Positions 10,430 to 21,922 of a DNA stretch of 64,000 nt are shown here, one piece after another; the first letter of the stretch is position 1, and each line of letters begins with the position of its first letter. The stretch covers positions 124,001 to 188,000 of the forward strand of contig NZ_JABXJG010000001.1 in the NCBI RefSeq assembly GCF_013375535.1. Direction: 5' to 3'. The DNA is from Sphingobium sp. 15-1. GTDB taxonomy: Bacteria; Pseudomonadota; Alphaproteobacteria; Sphingomonadales; Sphingomonadaceae. The position numbers and the translations under genes were made by a program. The notes beneath the pieces are model-generated. The model searched no databases. It saw only the letters and a list, made by a program, of their open reading frames with translations, and was not told the DNA's origin.

Positions 10430-11046
10430 AGACGATTCTCATCGCGGACGACCACCCGCTCTTCCGTCAGGCGCTGATGGTGGCGGTGATGAAGGTCGCT
10501 CCGCAAGCCAGCATCATCGAGGCAGGCACGCTCGCCGCCGCCGTGCGGGCGGCGAGCGAGGCCACGTCCCTGCGCCTCATCCTGCTCGATCTGAAGATGC
10601 CGGGCGCGGTCGGCTATTCGGGCATCGCGCTGCTGCATGCGGAGCAGCCGGGCGTGCCGATCCTTGTCGTCTCCAGCGCCGACGGGGCGAAGGCGGCGGA
10701 GGAAGCCCAGGCATTGGGCGCGGTCGGCTTCCTCTCGAAAGACAGCGACCTGTCCGTCATCGAGACGGCGATTGCGCGGGCGCTCGGCGGCCATAAGCTT
10801 CCGCCCGCCCCGCCGCGGCCCGAAGATGCGGTGCAGAAGGAGATTGCCTCCCTGACGCCGACCCAGTTGAAGGTTCTGCTGGAAGTGCTGAACGGCAAGC
10901 TCAACAAGCAGATCGCGCACGACCTCACCATGAGCGAGGCGACCGTCAAGGCGCATATGACGGCGATCATGCGCAAGTTGGATGTGCAGAACCGCACTCA
11001 GGCGGCGTTGGTCGCGCGTTCGCTAGGGCTCGACCTCAGGCACTGA
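10426..11046 (+). CDS. CrbR-like LuxR-family response regulator, unusual start
   Basis: A two-domain regulator of about 206 residues. The receiver shows [15 protein letters not shown] (acidic pair), the phospho-acceptor in [10 protein letters not shown] and the Lys in GFLSKDSD; the C-terminal LuxR helix-turn-helix reads [20 protein letters not shown]. The intact receiver starts upstream of the first ATG (10477). No ATG, GTG or TTG occurs in frame between the stop at 10387 and 10477, so translation must begin at a rare codon: ATA at 10426, which overlaps the acs stop, or ATT at 10435. Coupling to acs translation is likely. The partner kinase is the convergent CrbS-like gene, ending on the next base. 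Confidence 0.85.
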
Positions 11047-14000
11047 TCAGGCACTGACGCGCGCGAGGAAGGCGGAAATGGCCTCCGGCGCGGCGGGCTT
11101 GGGGATGAAGGCGATGTCGAGCATGGCGGCGCGGGCGGCGATGCTGGCTTCGTCCTCCGCCGTGACCAGCGCGGCGGGCAAGCCGGGATGCCGGTGGCGC
11201 AGCGCCGCGATCAGGGTCAGCCCGTCCTCCTTCTCGCCAAGCTGAAAGTCCACCAGGGCGGCGTCCGCTCTGCGCGCCAGCTTGCGGGCGGTCTCGCCAT
11301 CCCCGGCGGTGAGCGCCCGATGGCCGAGGCTGGCCAGCAGCGCTTCTGTCGCCGCCACGATCATCGGATCGTCATCGACCACCAGCACCGCAAGATCCTG
11401 CGCCTCCGGCATGGGCGTCTTGTCTGCCGGCGCCGGTTCCGGCGCGGCGCGTCCCGTGCCTTCGGGCATGAGCAGGCTGAACCGGCTGCCCTTTCCAAGG
11501 ACGGAATGGACCTCTATGCTGCCGCCGAGCAGCCGGACGATCCGGCGGGCGAGGGCTAGGCCAAGGCCCAATCCCTCGACGTCCAGCGCGCCCAGGCGGG
11601 TGAATTCCCCGAATATCGCTTCGATCTGGTCGGTGGCGATGCCGACCCCGGTGTCGACGATGTCGATCCGGATCATGCCGCCCCTGCGCCGGACGCCGAT
11701 CAATATCCCGCCATGCTGCGTGTAGCGCAGGGCGTTGGAGACGAAATTCTGAAGCACGGAACGGAGTAGCCCCGGATCGGTATCGAGATGACCGGCAAGC
11801 GGGCCAGTCAGCAGCCGCAGCCCTTTCTCCTTCGCCATCGGCGCGAATCCTTCGGCCAGGTTCGTGAGAAAGGGCGCGAGATCGATCGGCTCCGGACTCG
11901 GTTCGACACCGCCCGCATCGAGCTTGCTGATGTCGAGGAGTGCGCGAAGCAACCCCTCCGCCGCGACGATCGCGCCGTCGATGCGCTGGGCAAGCACATG
12001 CGGCGTTCCCTCTACCTCGCGTTGCAGGGCGGCGGTGAACAGCCGCGCCGCGTGGAGCGGCTGGAGCAGGTCATGGCTGGCGGCGGCGAGGAAACGGGTC
12101 TTGTCCCGCGTCGCTTCGGCAAGCTGCAAATTGGCGGTGCTGAGTTCGCGGGTGCGGTCCGCGACGCGGGTCTCCAGCTCCCCCAGCGTCCGGCCCAGCT
12201 CGTCGCGGACGCGGGCATCCTCGGTGATGTCGATGAAGCTGGTGACATAGCCGCCGCCCGGCATCGGACCGCCGATGGTCCGGATGACGCGGCCGTCCTT
12301 GCGCCGCCGCTCGAAACTGTGCGGCAGGCCCCGGCGCATGTGACGCAGGCGTTTCTTGACGTGGAATTCGATGTCCTCATCCCCGAAATCGCCCAGCCTG
12401 CCATTATAGCGGATCAGTTCCGCGATCGGCACACCCACCCGCAGGAAGCCGGGAGGAAAGTCGAACAGGTCGAGATATTGGCTGTTCCAGGCGACCAGGT
12501 TCATGTCGGCATCGACGACGCTGATGCCGGCGTCGATATGTTCGAAGGTTGCGGCGAGCAGCTCGCGGGAGAAGCGCAGCGATTGCCCCCGCTCGCCCAG
12601 CAGCCGGGTGACGTCGGAAAGGCTCATCTGCCCCCCGGCCAGCGCAGAGGCGACCAGCGCGCGCGCCGATGAGGCGCCGACGACGCGGGCGATCAACTCG
12701 CGGGCGCGTTGCGCCGACCGCCTGTCGATGGGCGTGCCGCGTGCTGCCGCCGGAAATTCGCGGGCTGCTTCTTCGTCACCGATGAAGCTGGCGGTGAGCT
12801 GCGCGAGTTCGGCCAGATCGGTGATCGGGCGTTGGCCGCCGAGGCTGGGCAGGACGGGCGCCTTCACCTTGCGCGCCGCGACGAGCGCGAAGACGAGGAG
12901 GTTGGCGCCCAGGCTCCATGCGACGCCATGCACCAGCGGGGAGGCGGCTCCGATGCCGAACAGGCGCAGCGGATCGAACGCGCTTCCCGCAAGCGCGGCC
13001 AGCCAGGCGGACGGCAATATGGGCGGCAGGGCGAGGGTGTAGAACCAGATGACCAGCCCGACGACGAGGCTCGCCCGTGCCGCCAGGGCATCGCGGCCTG
13101 GCGCATAGGTGGCAAGGATCAGGTGCGGCGTGAACTGCGCCATGGCGGCGAAGGCGACGAGGCCGATCGAGGCGAGCGACTGTTCGGCCGAGACCAGCAG
13201 CGCCCAGGCGAGCGCCGCCGCGATGATGGCGACGATCGAGAAGCGGCGCACAAGCAGCATCCGCCGGCCGAGCGTCCCCGCGCCAGTCTCGGCCCCGCTC
13301 TCCCGCGCCAGCAATGTGGGAAAGAGGAGGTCGTTCGAGACCATGGTCGCGAGCGCGGTCGAATCGACCACCACCATCGACGCCGCCGCCGCGATCCCGC
13401 CCAGCAGGGCGAGCGCAAGCACGATGCCCTGTCCGGTCATTTCGGGCAGTTGGAGCATGTAGAGATCGGGCTGGGCGCCGCGCAGCAGGCTGGCCCCGGC
13501 CAGCGCGATGGGCAGCACCATCAGCGCCATCGCGCCGAGATAGGCGGCGAGTCCCCAGCGGGCGCTCACCAGATCGCCGGGCTCGCGAGCCTCGACCAGC
13601 CCCATGTAGAATTGCCGGGGCAGGACGATGATCGCCATGACCGAGATGAGGAAGATGATGCCGACCTCGATCGACAGCCGTTCGGGCTGGAAATTGGCCG
13701 AGAGGATGGCGAACCCGCGCGAGAGACCGACGGCGTTCGCCTGGCCCAGCAGGACGAGGGCGAGGACCGCCACAGTCGTCAGCGCGATGATCTTGAGCAG
13801 GGATTCGATGCCGATGGCATAGACGAGCCCCTCGCTGCGTCCCGCCAGTTCGAATCGGCGGGCGCCGAAGAGCATGGCGAACAGGGACAGCAGCCAGGCG
13901 GCGGCCAGCATGGCCAGCGTGGCGACGGGGCGGCCCGTGACGATCGAGATCGCGCCGCCGATGGAGCGGAATTGCAACGCGACATAGGGGACGGTCCCCA

Positions 14001-14376
14001 GCAGGGCGATGACCGTGACGAGGCGGGCCACGACCACATCATGGCCGAAGCGCGCGGCGATGAAGTCGGAAACAGTCGTTGCCCGTTCTTCCGCGACCGC
14101 CTCGGCAAGCCGGCGCAGGAAGCGGGGTGCGGCGATCAGCAGGCAGATCGGCGCGAGATAGATGGGCAGATAGTGCCAGCCGTCGCGCACCGCGCTTCCG
14201 ACCGCGCCGTAGAAGGTCCAGCTAGAGCAATAGACGCCCAGCGCTAGCGCATAGGCGCCGTGGCGCACATCATAGCGGCCAAGCGCAAGGCCGCCGCGCC
14301 TTTCCACGATGGTGGCGATCCCGAACAGCAACAGGACGATCGCAAGCGCGAGAAGGGCCGCCGAAAGCAAACTCAT
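11047..14376 (-). CDS. CrbS-like hybrid histidine kinase with Na+/solute symporter domain
   Basis: A 1109-residue membrane sensor. The first ~480 residues form a sodium/solute symporter (SLC5-like) domain; a STAC-like linker with SFIGDEEA follows, then a PAS domain (about 600-735), a kinase core with His768 in SHDLLQPLHA, ATP-binding boxes (QNFVSNALRY, DTGVGIATD, GLGLGLALARR) and a C-terminal receiver with acidic residues near 1001, Asp1043 in ALVDFQLG and Lys1093. This is the CrbS architecture, known to control acs through CrbR in gamma-proteobacteria. The extra receiver makes it a hybrid kinase. Its gene is convergent with the CrbR-like gene with no gap at all. Confidence 0.93.
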   Translation of the reverse strand: MSLLSAALLALAIVLLLFGIATIVERRGGLALGRYDVRHGAYALALGVYCSSWTFYGAVGSAVRDGWHYLPIYLAPICLLIAAPRFLRRLAEAVAEERATTVSDFIAARFGHDVVVARLVTVIALLGTVPYVALQFRSIGGAISIVTGRPVATLAMLAAAWLLSLFAMLFGARRFELAGRSEGLVYAIGIESLLKIIALTTVAVLALVLLGQANAVGLSRGFAILSANFQPERLSIEVGIIFLISVMAIIVLPRQFYMGLVEAREPGDLVSARWGLAAYLGAMALMVLPIALAGASLLRGAQPDLYMLQLPEMTGQGIVLALALLGGIAAAASMVVVDSTALATMVSNDLLFPTLLARESGAETGAGTLGRRMLLVRRFSIVAIIAAALAWALLVSAEQSLASIGLVAFAAMAQFTPHLILATYAPGRDALAARASLVVGLVIWFYTLALPPILPSAWLAALAGSAFDPLRLFGIGAASPLVHGVAWSLGANLLVFALVAARKVKAPVLPSLGGQRPITDLAELAQLTASFIGDEEAAREFPAAARGTPIDRRSAQRARELIARVVGASSARALVASALAGGQMSLSDVTRLLGERGQSLRFSRELLAATFEHIDAGISVVDADMNLVAWNSQYLDLFDFPPGFLRVGVPIAELIRYNGRLGDFGDEDIEFHVKKRLRHMRRGLPHSFERRRKDGRVIRTIGGPMPGGGYVTSFIDITEDARVRDELGRTLGELETRVADRTRELSTANLQLAEATRDKTRFLAAASHDLLQPLHAARLFTAALQREVEGTPHVLAQRIDGAIVAAEGLLRALLDISKLDAGGVEPSPEPIDLAPFLTNLAEGFAPMAKEKGLRLLTGPLAGHLDTDPGLLRSVLQNFVSNALRYTQHGGILIGVRRRGGMIRIDIVDTGVGIATDQIEAIFGEFTRLGALDVEGLGLGLALARRIVRLLGGSIEVHSVLGKGSRFSLLMPEGTGRAAPEPAPADKTPMPEAQDLAVLVVDDDPMIVAATEALLASLGHRALTAGDGETARKLARRADAALVDFQLGEKEDGLTLIAALRHRHPGLPAALVTAEDEASIAARAAMLDIAFIPKPAAPEAISAFLARVSA

Positions 14377-14452
14377 GGCTGATGTCTACTTGCTCCGCTG
14401 CGCTGGAACAATGCGTGGCCTAGTGCGGTGAAAACGAAGTTTGTTCCATTAC

Positions 14453-14539
14453 CGTCACCCCGGGCTTGACCCGGGGTCCCGCTTCCTCTTGTCCGCTGAC
14501 GGAAGAAAAGCGGGATCCCGGGTCAAGCCCGGGATGACG
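14453..14539. repeat. Palindromic repeat, CCCGGG/TGACCC family
   Basis: An 87-bp imperfect palindrome with arms of about 32 bp (CGTCACCCCGGGCTTGACC inward from 14453 and its near-complement ending 14539). Each arm is itself a hairpin with a CTTGA or TCAAG loop, i.e. two REP units facing each other. It lies between the kinase gene and an MFS gene. Confidence 0.85.
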
Positions 14540-14578
14540 AAATTATGTGGCGAACTTCGGATACAGCCTAATCCAGGA

Positions 14579-15838
14579 TCAGGCGTCGATCCAATCCTTG
14601 CGCAGCGCCTTGCCCGCGAGCGCCATGAACAAGCCTGCGAGCAGATAGAAGCCCAAAGCCGCTACGATCGCGTAGCGCAGCGCCTCGCCACCGAATTGCG
14701 GGGTGAGCGCATCGGACAGGGCGCCGACGCTCCAGCTCCCCAGACCCAGGCCCACCAGATTGTTGATCAGCAGGAAGGTCGCGGACGCGCTGGCGCGCAT
14801 ATGGGAGGGGACCAGATTCTGCACGGCGGTCAGCACCGGACCCAGCCAGACATAGACCAGCGCTTGCGGGATCAGGAACAGGCAAAAGGCGAAGGTGACG
14901 CTGTTCGACAGCACGCCGATCACGAACAGCGGCATGCCGACGATATAGCTGACGGCGGGAACCCAAGCATAGGCGGCCTTGTCGCGCCCGCCAAGACGAT
15001 CCCCCAGCCAGCCCCCCAGCAGCACGCCCGCCACGCCGCCGATCAGCAGCAGCGCGCCAAGGAACTGGCCTGCGCCCATCAGGTCCAGCCCGAAGCTGCG
15101 CATCAACAGGCTGGGGAGCCAGAAGGCCACGCCATAGCCGCAGAGCGACGAACAGGCCGCGCCCAAAGCGAGCAGCCAGAAGCTGCGTTTGGCGGCCAAT
15201 ATGCCGAAGACTGCGGAAACCGGGATGACGTTCCCCTGCATCGCCGGGCGCGCCGGTTCCCGAACGGTGAGGCGGAAGATCGGTGCGATCAGCAGGCCGG
15301 CCAGGCCGACGACGATGAACGCCGTCCGCCATTCGACCGTCTGCGCGATATAGCCGCCCAGAAGCACCCCGCCCGCCGACCCCAGCGGAATGCCGAGCGA
15401 ATAGATGGACAGGGCGCGGGCGCGCTGTTCCTGCGGGAAATAGTCGGAAATGACGGCATAGGAGGGCGCGACGCCGCCTGCCTCCCCCACCCCGACGCCG
15501 ATGCGGAAAAGGAACATCTGGGCAAAGCTGCCCGCGAAACCGCACAGGGCGGTGAAGCCGCTCCAGACCGCGAGGCTGGCGGTGATGACCCAGGTGCGGC
15601 TGGTGCGGTCCGCCAGCAGCGCCAGCGGGATCGCCAGCGTCGAATAAAGCAGCGCGAAAGCGATGCCGCCCAGCGCGCCGAGCTGGCTGTCGCTAAGACC
15701 CAGCTCCGCCTTGATCGGCCCGGCGAGGATGCCCAATATCTGCCGGTCGAGGAAGTTGAAGGTATAGACCAGCAGCAGCATGGCGAGGACGAGCGAACGA
15801 TAGCCTTTGCTTGCTGTTTCCCGCGCCTGTCCCGTCAT
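14579..15838 (-). CDS. MFS transporter (spinster-like)
   Basis: A 419-residue, twelve-helix major facilitator protein. The N-terminal part reads YTFNFLDRQILGILAGPIK and RIGVGVGEAGGVAPSYA, wording common in the spinster/sugar-acid-type MFS group of sphingomonads. The start at 15838 has a weak ribosome binding site, in keeping with translation coupled to the TonB receptor whose stop is 22 bp upstream. With that receiver-side partner it may carry one compound through both membranes (inference); the substrate is unknown. Confidence 0.85.
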   Translation of the reverse strand: MTGQARETASKGYRSLVLAMLLLVYTFNFLDRQILGILAGPIKAELGLSDSQLGALGGIAFALLYSTLAIPLALLADRTSRTWVITASLAVWSGFTALCGFAGSFAQMFLFRIGVGVGEAGGVAPSYAVISDYFPQEQRARALSIYSLGIPLGSAGGVLLGGYIAQTVEWRTAFIVVGLAGLLIAPIFRLTVREPARPAMQGNVIPVSAVFGILAAKRSFWLLALGAACSSLCGYGVAFWLPSLLMRSFGLDLMGAGQFLGALLLIGGVAGVLLGGWLGDRLGGRDKAAYAWVPAVSYIVGMPLFVIGVLSNSVTFAFCLFLIPQALVYVWLGPVLTAVQNLVPSHMRASASATFLLINNLVGLGLGSWSVGALSDALTPQFGGEALRYAIVAALGFYLLAGLFMALAGKALRKDWIDA

Positions 15839-15860
15839 GCCGCCGTTGGTCCCTTATCAG

Positions 15861-18185
<2,325 letters not shown>

Positions 18186-18255
18186 GGACGGTTCCTCTCC
18201 TGAAATGACGCCCGGAAATCCGGGTCGTGCAACTATTCTTCCGATTCGATAATGA

Positions 18256-18277
18256 AAGTTGAACCGACTTTCAACTT
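18256..18277. promoter_or_regulatory. Palindrome, probable TetR operator
   Basis: A perfect inverted repeat AAGTTGAA (18256-18263) / TTCAACTT (18270-18277) with a 6-nt spacer lies in the 158-bp gap between the divergent TonB-receptor and TetR genes. Size, symmetry and place fit a TetR-family operator controlling both promoters. Confidence 0.6.
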
Positions 18278-18343
18278 GAAATAAGAACGCATGACGGGAT
18301 CGGGTCCGCTGCGGCAAAAAGATCACGGATGGGGAGGATGAGG

Positions 18344-18961
18344 ATGACCGAATCGGCGGGCGAAAGGGACAAGACGCCGCGCACCGCACGGGGGGAGCGG
18401 ACCCGCCGGGCCTTGCTGTCGGCGGCGGCCGAGGAATTTGGCGAAAAGGGATTCCACGAAGGGTCGATCAGCGGCATCACCCGTCGGGCCGGATGCGCGC
18501 TGGGCAGCTTCTACACTTATTTCGACACGAAGGACGATATTTTCCGGGCGCTGGTGGCGGATATGTCGGGGCAGGTCCGTGATTATGTCGGGCCGCGCAT
18601 CGCCCAGGCGCGTGATGGGATAGACGCAGAACGGCTGGGGCTGCTGAGCTTCCTGGAGTTTGCGCGGGGGCATAAGGAAATCTACCGCATCATCGACGAG
18701 GCGGAATTTGTCGACCAGGCCGCCTATCGGAACCATTATGAAAGCACGGCGGCGCGCATATTGGCCCGCTTGCACGAAGCCGCGGCCCGGGGCGAAGTCG
18801 GCGGCGAACCGGACGAAGTCCATGCCTGGGCGATCATGGGGATGAACGTGTTCCTGGGTCTGCGCTTCGGCGTGTGGGACGACAGCCGCCCCGCCGAAGA
18901 GGTGGCGGCGATCGCCAACGGCTTGATCGAGCGGGGGATTGGGATAAGCGGCAGGGATTGA
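18344..18961 (+). CDS. TetR-family transcriptional regulator
   Basis: A 205-residue TetR repressor with the N-terminal helix-turn-helix in SISGITRRAGCALGSFYTYF followed by DTKDDIFRALV, and an all-helical ligand domain. GGGGAGG at 18331-18337 fits the ATG at 18344 best; ATGs at 18329 and 18338 overlap or abut it. It is divergent from the TonB-receptor/MFS operon, its likely target, and followed 14 bp later by a GST gene. Confidence 0.9.
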   Translation: MTESAGERDKTPRTARGERTRRALLSAAAEEFGEKGFHEGSISGITRRAGCALGSFYTYFDTKDDIFRALVADMSGQVRDYVGPRIAQARDGIDAERLGLLSFLEFARGHKEIYRIIDEAEFVDQAAYRNHYESTAARILARLHEAAARGEVGGEPDEVHAWAIMGMNVFLGLRFGVWDDSRPAEEVAAIANGLIERGIGISGRD

Positions 18962-18975
18962 CCGTTGGACGACCG

Positions 18976-19596
18976 ATGACCGCCATCCTCTACAGTTTCC
19001 GCCGTTGCCCCTATGCGATGCGGGCGCGCATGGCATTGCTGGCAAGCGGCCTGTCCGTCGAACTGCGCGAAGTGGCGCTGCGCGACAAGCCCGCGCCGAT
19101 GCTGGCCCTGTCCCCCAAGGGCACGGTGCCGGTGCTGGTCCTGCCGGATGGACCGGTGATCGACGAAAGCCTGGACATCATGCGCTGGGCGCTGGCGCAA
19201 AATGATCCGGAAGGCTGGCTGGCGGGCGATGATCCCGACCTGATCGCCGTCAATGACGGGCCGTTCAAGCATCATCTGGACCGCTATAAATATGCGGATC
19301 GCCATGGATCGGACCCGCTGGTCCATCGCGCCGAAGCTGTCCGGTTGCTGGAAAAGCTGGAGGCGCGGCTGGAGCAGGGCCGTCACCTATGCGGCGAACG
19401 GCGCATGCTGGCCGATGTCGCCCTGTTCCCCTTTGTCCGCCAGTTCGCGGCGACCGATCCGGACTGGTTCGCGACCCAGCCTTTACCGCGCCTGCGGGCA
19501 TGGCTGGCCGATCATGTCGCGTCGGCGGTCTTCACCCGCGCCATGATCCGCGTCGCTCCCTGGCGGGAAGGCGATCAGCCGCAATTGCTGGGCTGA
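18976..19596 (+). CDS. Glutathione S-transferase family protein
   Basis: A 206-residue protein with an N-terminal thioredoxin-fold GST domain (ILYSFRRCPYAMRARMAL, GTVPVLVLPDGPVIDES) and a helical C-terminal domain. The CPYA motif resembles glutaredoxin-like or omega-type GSTs, in which the Cys is the reactive residue. The start ATG at 18976 lies 14 bp after the TetR stop, so the two are probably co-transcribed. Substrate unknown. Confidence 0.87.
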   Translation: MTAILYSFRRCPYAMRARMALLASGLSVELREVALRDKPAPMLALSPKGTVPVLVLPDGPVIDESLDIMRWALAQNDPEGWLAGDDPDLIAVNDGPFKHHLDRYKYADRHGSDPLVHRAEAVRLLEKLEARLEQGRHLCGERRMLADVALFPFVRQFAATDPDWFATQPLPRLRAWLADHVASAVFTRAMIRVAPWREGDQPQLLG

Positions 19597-19611
19597 ACGG
19601 CCTTCTGGAGC

Positions 19612-19980
19612 TTATGAAAAATCGGCCAGATCGTATAAAGGCCGGATTTCGATCTCGCTCGGTCCCGGCATGGGATTGGGGCAGCGCTGCACCCAGGCGA
19701 CGGCCTCTTCCATATCCTTGACGTCCCACAGCCAGAAGCCGGCGACCAGTTCGCGGGGCTGGGCGAACGGCCCGTCGATGACCGTGCGGCTCGCGCCGTC
19801 GAACGCGACCCGCTTGCCCTGCGAAGAAGGTGTCAGGCCGTCCGCGGCGAGCAATATGCCGGCCGCCTCCAGTTCGTCGTTGAAACGGCCCATCGCCTCC
19901 ATCGCGGCCATCGCCTCGGGCGTGGGAACGAAGCCCTGTTCGCTCTCCTCCGTGGCCTTCACGAGCACCATCACGCGCAT
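19612..19980 (-). CDS. YCII-related DGPF-domain protein
   Basis: A 122-residue protein of the YCII/DGPF family: MVLVKATEESEQG at the N terminus and the signature VIDGPFAQPRELVAGFW. AGGAG lies before the ATG at 19980. In many bacteria such genes sit beside ECF sigma factors; no sigma factor is here. The biochemical function of the family is not settled. It is convergent with the GST gene, 15 bp apart. Confidence 0.88.
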   Translation of the reverse strand: MRVMVLVKATEESEQGFVPTPEAMAAMEAMGRFNDELEAAGILLAADGLTPSSQGKRVAFDGASRTVIDGPFAQPRELVAGFWLWDVKDMEEAVAWVQRCPNPMPGPSEIEIRPLYDLADFS

Positions 19981-20393
19981 TGCCGGTCTCCTGATCCCTT
20001 CAGGCCCAGAGTGCAGGAGAAGGTCCGCGCGATCAACAGGCTGGTCTTGCCCGACTGCTTTCCCGCCCGGTCATGGCCCGGCCGCGACGAACCGACTCCC
20101 GCTCGCCCCGGAGATGCGCTAACATGAACAGTTCGCCAGCCGCTGGCGATCCTTCATTGGGGCACTCATGGCAATCGAGATCGAACGGAAGTTCCTGGTC
20201 GTCAGCGATGAATGGCGCGCCCTGGCCGATGGCGGACGGCCCTTGCGCCAGGGATATGTCGCTTATGACGGCCATGGCAGCGTTCGCGTCCGCCTGTCCG
20301 CCGACGGAGCGTGGCTCACCGTGAAGAGCGCGCGGACGGGGTTGGTCCGGGACGAGTTCTGATCTGCCCCCACCGAGTGGACCGATAGGTTTG

Positions 20394-21299
20394 TTAGTGG
20401 ATTAAGCCCATCGCCGCCATATCCGGACGGAGGTGGAGCGAAGCGGAACCGGAGGCCGGATATGGCGGTGTCGCCGTTTCCGGTGCCGGTGGCCGGTATC
20501 CCAGACTGCTATGCGGGCGGACGGTGTTGTAATGCCGCCGCCAAGCTTCGATCAGCACCTTGGCTTCGGCGAGGCTGTAGAAGATCTCGCCGTTGAGCAG
20601 TTCGTCGCGAAGCGACCCGTTGAAGCTTTCGTTATAGCCATTCTCCCATGGTGATCCCGGCGTGATGTAGAGCGTCTTCACGCCGATCTGCCCCAGCCAT
20701 TGCTGGACGGCGGTCGCGATAAATTCGCTGCCATTATCGGACCGTATATGTGCCGGAGGGCCGCGCGAGATGAACAGGTCGGCTAAGGCCGCCAGAACAT
20801 CCTCATGCTTGAGCTGACGCGCCACGACGAGCGCCAGGCACTCCCGGCTGGCCTCATCGATGATGGTCAGGATGCGGAACTTGCGGCCATCATGCGTGCG
20901 CCCTTCGACGAAGTCGTAGGCCCATACATGTCCCGGATATTCCGGCCGCAGGCGGATGCAGGATCCGTCATTGAGCCATAGACGCCCGCGCTTTGGCTGG
21001 CGCTGCGGAACCTTCAGCCCCTCACGCCGCCAGATCCGTTCGACCCGCTTATGGTTCACCGTCCACCCCGCATGGCACAGCAACGCCGTCACCCGGCGGT
21101 AGCCGTATCGACCATATTGCTTTGCCAGTGCGATGATGTCCTCCGTCAGCGCCTGCTCGTCATCCGCCCCGCGCGGCACCTTGCGCTGCGTCGATCGATG
21201 CTGACCCAGCACCCGGCATATCCGTCGCTCGGATACCGGAAACTCTCGTCGCACATGATCAATGCAGCGTCGCCGCCGCGCGGGGCTTAGAAGTTTCCC
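20394..21299 (-). CDS. IS3-family transposase OrfB (DDE catalytic part)
   Basis: The integrase-like catalytic domain of an IS3 transposase. HTH_21-like wording ([31 protein letters not shown]) is followed by the DDE core: Asp in [13 protein letters not shown], Asp in IRSDNGSEF, Glu in [16 protein letters not shown]. The frame has no good start of its own and is expected to be made as an OrfAB fusion by -1 slippage at the heptamer GGGAAAC (minus strand, 21299-21293); the left coordinate given is the slip site. No stop or gap is seen, so it is probably functional. Confidence 0.92.
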   Translation of the reverse strand, partial: GKLLSPARRRRCIDHVRREFPVSERRICRVLGQHRSTQRKVPRGADDEQALTEDIIALAKQYGRYGYRRVTALLCHAGWTVNHKRVERIWRREGLKVPQRQPKRGRLWLNDGSCIRLRPEYPGHVWAYDFVEGRTHDGRKFRILTIIDEASRECLALVVARQLKHEDVLAALADLFISRGPPAHIRSDNGSEFIATAVQQWLGQIGVKTLYITPGSPWENGYNESFNGSLRDELLNGEIFYSLAEAKVLIEAWRRHYNTVRPHSSLGYRPPAPETATPPYPASGSASLHLRPDMAAMGLIH

Positions 21300-21565
21300 T
21301 TTGCCGCCTCCTGCAGGATCAGCTTGTCCAGGGTCAGGTCGGAAATCGCACGGCGAAGCCGCTGGTTCTCCTTCTCCAGATCCTTCATCCGCCGCGCTTG
21401 GTCGGTCTTCAGCCCGCCATATTCCTTGCGCCAGCGATAGTAGGTCTGCTCGCTGACCGCGATCCGCCGGCACGCCTCGGCGGTCGAGGCTCCCTGCGCC
21501 AGCACGATCTCAACTTCACGCAGCTTGCCGATAATCTCTTCCGGCTTGTGCTTCTTGCTCGGCAT
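21287..21565 (-). CDS. IS3-family transposase OrfA (helix-turn-helix)
   Basis: A 92-residue DNA-binding subunit: [17 protein letters not shown], helix-turn-helix in [18 protein letters not shown], then a leucine-rich coiled coil ([15 protein letters not shown]). It ends two codons after the slip heptamer GGGAAAC, which in its frame reads G-GGA-AAC, a classical -1 frameshift signal. It is the first gene of the IS. Confidence 0.92.
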   Translation of the reverse strand: MPSKKHKPEEIIGKLREVEIVLAQGASTAEACRRIAVSEQTYYRWRKEYGGLKTDQARRMKDLEKENQRLRRAISDLTLDKLILQEAAKGNF

Positions 21566-21922
21566 TCAATGTCCCTTTCGTGGTCCAGACTATCATAGTC
21601 TCTGGGCCACTCAGCAGGGGGCAGATCAGTTCGAATATCCGATTCCGGCGACCGATGCGGAAGAGATGCTCGATCGGCTCTGCGCCGACACCGTGATCAG
21701 GAAGACCCGCTATCGCGTGCCGCATGACGGCAAGATTTGGGAGGTGGACGTCTTCGCCGGTCCGGCGACGGGGCTGATATTGGCGGAAGTGGAGATGCGC
21801 TCCATCGATGAACGGTTCGACCTGCCCGATTGGGTGGGGGATGAAGTGACCAACGATCCGCGTTTCCGCAATTCCGCCATCGCCCTGATGGAAGGTTTCG
21901 AGGCGGCCTGACCATAACGGCG

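Larger units (their letters stand above)
20360..21628 (-). mobile_element. IS3-family insertion sequence, IS407-like, 1269 bp
   Basis: Complete element with terminal repeats starting TGATCTGCCCCC at both ends (20360 inward; complement ending 21628), further similarity through GAGTGG, and a 4-bp direct duplication GTTC at 20356-20359 and 21629-21632. It carries overlapping orfA and orfB in a -1 relation on the minus strand. Size, ends and 4-bp duplication fit the IS407 group of IS3; the group is an inference from these traits. All parts look intact, so it may still be active. Confidence 0.93.
20168..21911 (+). pseudogene. CYTH-domain protein gene split by an IS element
   Basis: The first part, 20168-20359, encodes MAIEIERKFLV... 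up to LVRDEF and then runs into a TGA made by the IS end. The second part resumes at 21633 with EYPIPATDAEEMLDRL and ends at 21911. Removing the IS and one copy of the GTTC duplication restores one 156-residue frame (RDEF-EYPIP), a small CYTH/triphosphate-tunnel protein with the diagnostic EIERKFLV and KTRYRVPH strands. As it stands only a 64-residue N-terminal piece can be made, lacking about half of the tunnel, so the gene is probably inactive. Such proteins hydrolyse inorganic triphosphate or related phosphates. Confidence 0.93.

Noticed and set aside
10477-11046. CrbR-like gene starting at the first ATG
   Set aside because: It would delete the first receiver strand and both acidic residues; the frame upstream clearly encodes them.
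12709-14247. 512-codon open frame on the plus strand, opposite the CrbS-like gene
   Set aside because: Composition rich in Arg, Gly, Asp and Gln with no domain; it is the mirror of a strong kinase gene in high-GC DNA.
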